Shown: piece by piece, positions 63,240 through 64,000 of the stretch
Numbering within the stretch: the first letter of the stretch is position 1
How the letters are laid out: each line of letters starts with the position of its first letter
From: Terfezia claveryi
Taxonomy: Eukaryota > Ascomycota > Pezizomycetes > Pezizales > Pezizaceae
Length of the DNA stretch: 64,000 nt
Assembly (NCBI GenBank): GCA_015179025.1
Contig: WHUX01000127.1
Location: 93,284 to 157,283 of the forward strand
Direction: 5' to 3'
Made by a program: the position numbers and the translations under genes
The notes under the pieces: model-generated
Seen by the model: the letters and a program-made list of their open reading frames with translations, nothing else
Database searches by the model: none
Told to the model about the DNA's origin: nothing

Positions 63240-63337
63240 CTGCACAAGCACGAGCACGAGCCTCGAGCACCAGCGCCAGCACCAGAACCAGGACCAGCAG
63301 CTCCTATTGGGGCGGATACTTCTTTGTCATCGTCTAG
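62246..63337 (+). CDS. Divergent histone H3 variant (CenH3-like candidate)
   Basis: ATG at 62246 gives MARTKQKPRNIKT, matching the H3 tail through Gln5. Exon 1 continues to ARAVPRRRRVNRG at 62456. Intron 62457-62518 (GTAAGA, GCTAAG, TTAG) joins in phase to exon 2 (62519-62743): LAIVRQIRRQQGSAKLIIPK, TAFRRLCREIVQDV, then ALQESTEAYMHEFFT. Intron 62744-62807 (GTAATA, TACTAAC, ATAG) joins in phase to INLLATQSGERNPP, RQTILRRDVRLWRQV. These align with the H3 alphaN, alpha1, alpha2 and alpha3 segments in order. Loop 1 is about 14 residues and loop 2 about 5 residues longer than in H3. A long extension rich in PEPAPA follows. A TAA at about 62342 lies in a Pro-rich tract that a third intron (62285-62416, 132 bp) would remove. 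With that removed the exons sum to 278 codons including the stop. Confidence 0.75.
62985..63290. repeat. Hexanucleotide-type array CCAGCA/CCAGAA in the H3 C-terminal extension
   Basis: Dozens of CCAGCACCAGAACCAGCA-type repeats change frame by indels along the array, giving Pro/Ala/Glu repeats at first, then His/Gln/Asn, then Arg/Ala. A different frame downstream reads SSSRRSIRTRTLSSSSSSSS and DKEGEQWRNGDDKEKNNR to about 63441, so the true C-terminus is uncertain. Minus-strand Leu/Val or Cys/Ala frames are by-products. Confidence 0.8.
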
Positions 63338-63441
63338 AAGAAGTATTAGAACAAGAACCTTGTCATCGTCTTCTTCCTCATCTTCTGACAAGGAAGGAGA
63401 ACAATGGAGGAACGGGGACGACAAGGAGAAGAACAACAGGT

Positions 63442-64000
63442 AATTGAAGGATCACCTCGAACACAAGATTCCATATTACAGCCCCAGGAAGATCATCGAA
63501 GATGTTTTATTAATTGAGCTTTGCTGTTTTTTGTGCCCCGGGTTGATTGGGGGTAATGAATGATCTGTTAAGGGTAGGAACAAGGTTACAGAAACTAATT
63601 CGTTTGTATGTAGGCTTGAGAATAGCTCATGTTATTTGGATCGATATGGGACTGAACATGCAGACACGCAAGGAAGAGGAAGGAGGTAGAAAGGGAAGAG
63701 TGAAAAGGGTAGAGTTATCGGTGGTATTATGTTTTGGCTTGTATTATATTTTAGGGAAAAGAGTGTAGGCTTGTTGGTAGCGTTTTTTTTTTAGTTGTGT
63801 TTTCTGTTATTTTTTAATTGTGTTATCAATTGGGGAAGAAGGAAGTTGGAATGAAGGAAGTTGGAATAGGATTCATTTGTATTTTTAATGTAGTTGTTTT
63901 ATGAGTTGTAATTGGGTCATAGGATTTTCAGAAGCAAAGGGAGTTCGTGAATGAGGTTATGATTAGGAATGGCTGATGGCATGAAGAACTATTACAATTT
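63442..64000. other. No gene recognised
   Basis: Right end of the window. A 73-codon frame at 63547 has no motif. There is a duplicated GGAAGTTGGAATGAAGGAAG word near 63840. A gene could extend in from outside, but I see no sign. Confidence 0.5.

Noticed and set aside
62811..63436. Minus-strand Leu/Val or Cys/Ala/Trp repeat frames
   Set aside because: They are antisense readings of the CCAGCA array in the histone C-terminal extension.

Overview
The window is nuclear DNA of a filamentous fungus (Dikarya). Evidence: short 50-65 bp introns with GTAAG-type donors and CTAAC/TACTAAC-type branch sites, Tad-like LINE fragments, Ty3/gypsy elements with a C-terminal chromodomain, a BED/hAT transposase, and many C-to-T/G-to-A stop codons (CAA to TAA, TGG to TAG) inside transposons, as left by RIP-type mutation. 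The genus cannot be fixed from sequence alone. The Myb-like ORF at 9.2 kb and the LINE type suggested a truffle-like Pezizomycete to me, whereas the DUF6532-like gene at 49-50 kb recalls basidiomycetes; both are impressions. Base composition swings between AT-rich decayed blocks (15.3-18.5 kb) and moderately GC-rich coding or transposon blocks.

Layout. 0-15 kb: LINE debris, including a complete ORF1-only insertion (3262-4911) with a 15-bp target duplication, a pogo-like MITE, a 48-bp perfect palindrome with an 8-bp target duplication, a 1.8-kb element with about 380-bp inverted ends, and a Myb-like ORF. 15.3-18.5 kb: AT-rich decayed DNA holding a pair of LTR-like direct repeats. 18.5-25.6 kb: minisatellites, inverted modules built on the palindrome CCATACCGGTATGG, two copies of a dispersed repeat with a variable core, and a 1.63-kb inverted-repeat element with an 8-bp duplication. 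25.8-32.5 kb: a LINE RNase H fossil, small uncharacterised ORFs and a 579-aa coiled-coil ORF. 32.8-47.9 kb: three nested chromoviruses. A broken minus-strand element (C) was hit by a second minus-strand element (B, 34068-40513, duplication GGTTG) and by a younger plus-strand element (A, 41620-47737, duplication GTAAC).

48.6-64 kb is the most gene-like part. It holds a DUF6532-like multi-exon gene, an uncharacterised gene upstream of it, a largely intact hAT transposase with three introns (53.2-56.0 kb), and several uncharacterised gene fragments. A nonamer, TCCGTGACA or its complement, occurs in clusters across 52.4-61.6 kb, including inside two hAT introns.

At 62246-63337 there is a strongly diverged histone H3 gene. 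It has the N-terminus MARTKQ, a histone fold whose alpha-helices can be followed across two predicted introns with exact phase, lengthened loop 1 and loop 2, and an unusual Pro/Glu/Ala-rich C-terminal extension. This is the most interesting object here: a candidate centromeric or otherwise specialised H3 variant in a transposon-rich neighbourhood. Several coding frames break at C or G homopolymer runs, so some apparent pseudogenes may reflect assembly errors.
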